10,095 bases of DNA from Amoebophrya sp. AT5.2. Its lineage: Eukaryota; Sar; Dinophyceae; Syndiniales; Amoebophryaceae. The DNA lies in NCBI GenBank assembly GCA_005223375.1, contig RXOD01006518.1, positions 1 to 10,095 of the forward strand, in the 5' to 3' direction. Position 1 is the stretch's first letter. Each line of letters starts with the position of its first letter. A model generated the notes under the pieces. The model was given only the letters and a program-made list of their open reading frames with translations, did no database searches and was not told the DNA's origin. Made by a program: the position numbers and the translations under genes. This document shows positions 7,358-10,095 of the stretch, one piece after another.

Positions 7358-8972
7358 TGAACGCGGGCGAGTTGTCGTAGAGGATCGCGAAGATCTTTGA
7401 CTGGTCCCGGTGCGGTTTTATAGCATACGCGTCACGTGTACCCCGGCCGTCTTCACGTGCCAAGTAGGAGTCTCCACCAGGGCGCATTTTTCGACGGGAC
7501 TGCCGTGCCAGGGGTGGCCTCTGGCGAAGCCGTCGGCCGTAGATGGCCGGGCGCCGTGGGTAGCTAGTGCTTTTCCAGGGGGCCAGCGCCGCGCGCGTCT
7601 CCTGCAGCAGCATCGTGGCGCTCTTCTCCGGGTCCCACTGACTGCAGCCGAGGCCAATCGCCGTCGTCCTCGCACCAGCAAGGCGCGACATACTCCGCAC
7701 CCGCGGCACTGCTCGGGGAGGTCCCGGCCCTCGACGGTCTGAGGCATGCGCCCGCGGCAACGGCCCACGAACTGGAAGAGGGCCCCGGGGCGCCATGCCG
7801 TGAAGCAGCCCGGGCCCGCCCTGCCCGCTGATTCCCTTGCGGATCTTCTCGCGCGCCGTGACCTGGAGGGCCCCGGTAGCTGCACAGCCAAGCACTGGCG
7901 AGCCGCTCGACCGCCCCACGCTCGCTGGAGCCACGAGAAGGCCAGCCGGAGCGGGGCGGGTCCATGTTGAAACCCAAACCCAAAACCGCGAGCGCCTTGG
8001 CCGCTGAAAGCGCGAGCCGTCGACCGACCATGTCCGGCACATGGTGCGCGAGGTATTGAGCGCCGCGCCCAGATCTTCCGCCTTCGCGTTAGCAGCGCTA
8101 CTGCCGATCCCGATGTCCGCCGCCGCCAAAATTAGGAAGGCTGCGCACTCTCCGAGCGTCCGCCTCAGGCCTCCTGCCGGGTCCACTCCTCCTCCCCGGG
8201 GGGAGGGGGGTCCGCTGGCTCTCGTACTCGTACCACGCCGCATACGCCCCCCAGCTATCGCGCCTCCCATGCGGCAAGAGCGCGCGAGGCTCACTGGCTC
8301 CGAATTTTTCCAATTCCTCGGCCAGATTGGACGACGCGGATGCACGTGAGTCGCTCCACGGTATGGCGGCGCTGGCCCAGACCCGTGCCACCCCCATCCG
8401 AGCGCCACTCCCTGCATTGTGTGACTCCGCAGCGTCGCGGAGAGATGGCCCGCCATCGCAAACGCCCGCGCTTCCCGCATCGACTGAAGACGGTGAGTGC
8501 ATAAGCTGGCGCGGTGCGATGTTCGCAGGGCTCTCGCGGCATTCGCTCCCTGGGTCCCCGCGGTCGCGCAGCGCTTTGGCAACGCAGTGGCGGCCGTGGG
8601 CCGGCGCGCGTCGGTGCGGCGGGGTCTCAAAGAAAAGCGAAGAAGACTCCGCGCCCGTTTTAGAAGTCCGGGGCCTTTCGGCAACTCGTGGCGGCTGCGA
8701 TGCGGGCGGCATCGCAGAAGGCGTCGAGCAGGCTGAGGATCCAGCGGGATGCGATGCGCGAGCAATGTAACGCACATGGACCCACTCGACGCGGGACGGC
8801 TTTTCCTAAACGAACTCCGAGGCGGGGCCAGGGCTCGGCGCTCCTACGCCGGTGCCCCAGCTTTCTAGCAAGTTGCATCGCTTCGGGCTCTGCGTAGTGA
8901 TGCGGAGTGTAATTCCGGCCCAGGTGCCCGCGCGGGCGCCCGCCGCCACCTGCAGCGCCCGGGCTGTTTCTA

Positions 8973-9296
8973 TTAGCGGGAGTCGGCCTGCGCCTGCGTT
9001 GCCGCTTGTTCGAATGCGGTCGCCTGGAAATTTGGCACGGTCTTGAAGATGGGGAGAAGCCGCCCGCGCAGCAGGGGCGGGAACCCCGTCAGGATGTCGA
9101 TGCTGCGCAGAGCGATCCCCCGGCGGCGGTCATCCCGCCACGCGTGGAATTCGTCGAGCGGAGTTCTCGCGTTGGCCTCGTGGTAGAAGAGACGACCGCG
9201 AGGGCCGGCGGCGTGGCGTCTTCGGTGCGCGCGGCCTGTCGTGTTTCTTTCCTTTGATCTGCGCGCCTTGTGCCCCGTGGACGGGGCAGCGCCCAC
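8973..9296 (-). pseudogene. Minus-strand coding-like fragment, unknown family
   Basis: A frame of 107 codons. From about 9197 down to the stop at 8973-8975 it reads as a convincing helical protein: GRLFYHEANARTPLDEFHAW, then RSIDILTGFPPLLRGRLLPI and FKTVPNFQATAFEQAATQAQ. Its first 30 residues are Arg/His-rich and poor. Better sequence upstream lies in other frames: MDEQEAKRKGKQKARAGE, then LFDAFEADRW, then CPVHGAQGAQIKGKKHDR. Three to four frame changes in about 350 bases fit a decayed gene or raw-read indel errors. Confidence 0.3.
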
Positions 9297-9481
9297 CTGT
9301 CGGCTTCGAAGGCGTCAAACAGCCTCGCCCGCCCTTGCTTTCTGCTTCCCTTTGCGCTTGGCTTCCTGCTCGTCCATTTGGTCACCAATACCGACGCCCG
9401 AGACACGTTAGAAGTGAGGCGCTGTCTGTAGTGCTTTTGGTTCTGTGAGCAGCTACACCTTTGTGGCAGGTCCCTCCCTCT

Positions 9482-10095
9482 TTACGTGTCGCATCGGCAT
9501 GGGTAAGACTGCGGATCGTCTTCGCGCGGGTCGCAATCGTCATACTGCGGCGAAGACGTCGAGCGCAACGGGGGCCCTGCGTTCTTTCGCGCCGTCTCCC
9601 GGAGGGTTTGCGCCAGCTCTGCTGCCAGCTCCCATCTGGCTTCACCTTGCGAGATTTCCTGGGGCGGCAGGGCTCGGCGCGTCTTCTTCGGTGCTGGCCG
9701 CAGGGACAGGGAGCGGGCTTGAGCCGGCTGCAGCCTTACCACCCGGGGCCGCTGGCTACCCGCTCGGGGCTCTTCTTCGTCCTGCTGGGCGGTTTCTAGT
9801 GGCCCGAACGGGTCGCCGGGTGTGGCGTCTGCTCCGTGCGCCTTCAGCTTCGCGCCCGCTCGGGGCGACAGCATCGCGGACGCCGATTTCTGCATCTGCT
9901 TCCGCTCGCAGAGCTTCGCCAGCATCTGAAAAGCAGGAACCTGATTAGAATTATCCTGCAGCAGCTGCGCCACGTCCTCTGGCGGAGTCGTGGCCTTGTT
10001 CGTTATCGCGTCCCGCACCACGAGCCGCCTCCAACCGCTCCCATTCCGCTGCGTGCCGCGCCCGGCATTTCCCCCGCCGCAAGAGGCCGGCGGGG
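9482..10095 (-). CDS. Partial minus-strand open frame running off the window, hypothetical
   Basis: The frame is open from the window edge to TAA at 9482-9484, about 200 codons, so its start lies outside or in a broken frame. The section after about 10020 is protein-like: VRDAITNKATTPPEDVAQLL, QDNSNQVPAFQMLAKLCERK, QMQKSASAML. A disordered Pro/Gln/Glu/Arg-rich middle follows, then a helix (SQGEARWELAAELAQTLRET). The 25 residues nearest the edge are Gly-rich and poor, while another frame there gives RHAAEWERLEAAR, hinting at a frameshift near 10025. The style (helical, then disordered and basic) could suit a retroelement capsid-like protein or an ordinary algal protein; I recognise neither. 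Confidence 0.3.
   Translation of the reverse strand, partial: PPASCGGGNAGRGTQRNGSGWRRLVVRDAITNKATTPPEDVAQLLQDNSNQVPAFQMLAKLCERKQMQKSASAMLSPRAGAKLKAHGADATPGDPFGPLETAQQDEEEPRAGSQRPRVVRLQPAQARSLSLRPAPKKTRRALPPQEISQGEARWELAAELAQTLRETARKNAGPPLRSTSSPQYDDCDPREDDPQSYPCRCDT

Larger units (their letters stand above)
5280..10095. other. GC-rich region with fragmentary coding potential, no intact recognised gene
   Basis: Base composition rises in G+C past about 5.5 kb and stays high to the window end. Long open frames occur on both strands, as expected from scarce stops. Plus-strand translations are mostly Arg/Ser/Pro/Leu/Cys mixtures typical of antisense frames. Minus-strand translations contain stretches rich in Lys, Glu, Asp, Gln and Asn with hydrophobic patterning, but these stretches change frame every 50-200 codons. 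I saw no reverse transcriptase YxDD box, transposase signature, terminal repeats, rRNA or tRNA. The region probably holds a decayed or indel-damaged gene or element read right to left. Confidence 0.45.

Noticed and set aside
6975..7400. Plus-strand frame with a hydrophobic start resembling a signal peptide after a polypyrimidine/AG acceptor
   Set aside because: The hydrophobic stretch is the antisense of purine-rich minus-strand sequence and the rest is Arg/Ser/Pro mixture; treated as a shadow.
7969..7987. CCCAAACCCAAAACC, telomere-like repeat
   Set aside because: Only about two irregular units, not the CCCTAAA type, embedded in GC-rich sequence.
7418..8040. Possible reverse transcriptase or DIRS-type element on the minus strand
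   Set aside because: A few phrases (LFQFVGRCRGRMPQT, KALAVLGLGFN) vaguely recall such proteins, but there is no YxDD box, RNase H aspartate pattern, recombinase tetrad or terminal repeat.
8184..8207. CCTCCCCGGGGGGAGG inverted repeat and G-run
   Set aside because: Short palindrome in very GC-rich DNA with no partner feature; not enough for a terminator, an origin or a defined quadruplex.
7281..8777. Longest minus frame (498 codons) as one intact gene
   Set aside because: Most of it is Arg/Pro/Gly-rich with no domain, and better-looking peptide lies in the other minus frames over the same span; length alone is weak evidence in GC-rich DNA.
9000..9018. GTTCGAAT flanked by CCGC/GCGG, resembling a tRNA T-arm
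   Set aside because: The stem does not close the 7-base loop in the tRNA manner, and no acceptor, D or anticodon arms fit around it.
9718..9725. CTTGAGCC, reverse complement of the 3' end of the dinoflagellate spliced leader (GGCTCAAG)
   Set aside because: Only 8 bases match, the rest of the leader is absent, and the site lies within a GC-rich open frame; a chance match is likely.

Overview
The window reads as nuclear DNA of a unicellular, probably flagellated eukaryote. Genes are interrupted by short spliceosomal introns (about 90-210 bases), the proteins are eukaryotic (a CCCH zinc-finger protein, an SPF45/RBM17 splicing factor, a probable SHIPPO-repeat flagellar protein), and there are no bacterial-style operons or ribosome binding sites. 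Every supported splice acceptor of the first two genes is AG followed by GTA. That, with the high GC and the low-complexity Ala/Gly/Ser/Glu tracts, would suit a dinoflagellate-type alveolate or another alga. This placement is inference: I found no intact dinoflagellate spliced leader and no rRNA or tRNA.

Layout. 1-260: upstream region with an imperfect 23-26 base repeat and the end of an intron. 261-1603 (+): two-finger CCCH protein whose first exon is not firmly resolved. 1604-2477: AT-richer intergenic stretch. 2478-4136 (+): complete four-exon gene for a 419-residue SPF45/RBM17 homologue with a G-patch and a C-terminal UHM; this is the best-supported feature. 4137-4782: no convincing gene. 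4783-5279 (+): probable two-exon gene for a small SHIPPO (PGPxxY) protein. 5280-10095: strongly GC-rich sequence with no intact recognisable gene. In this last part the minus strand carries several stretches of plausible, charged protein sequence that change frame repeatedly. It looks like a decayed gene or element, or a coding region damaged by indel errors.

The first two genes both concern RNA. SPF45 acts in 3' splice-site choice through its UHM, and the CCCH protein is probably RNA-binding, but the sequence shows no direct functional link between them. I found no CRISPR array, intact mobile element or defence-like cluster. The features most worth following are the uniform GGTA context of the intron ends (introner-like) and the frame-broken minus-strand material in the right half. 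No previously undescribed system can be claimed from the sequence alone.
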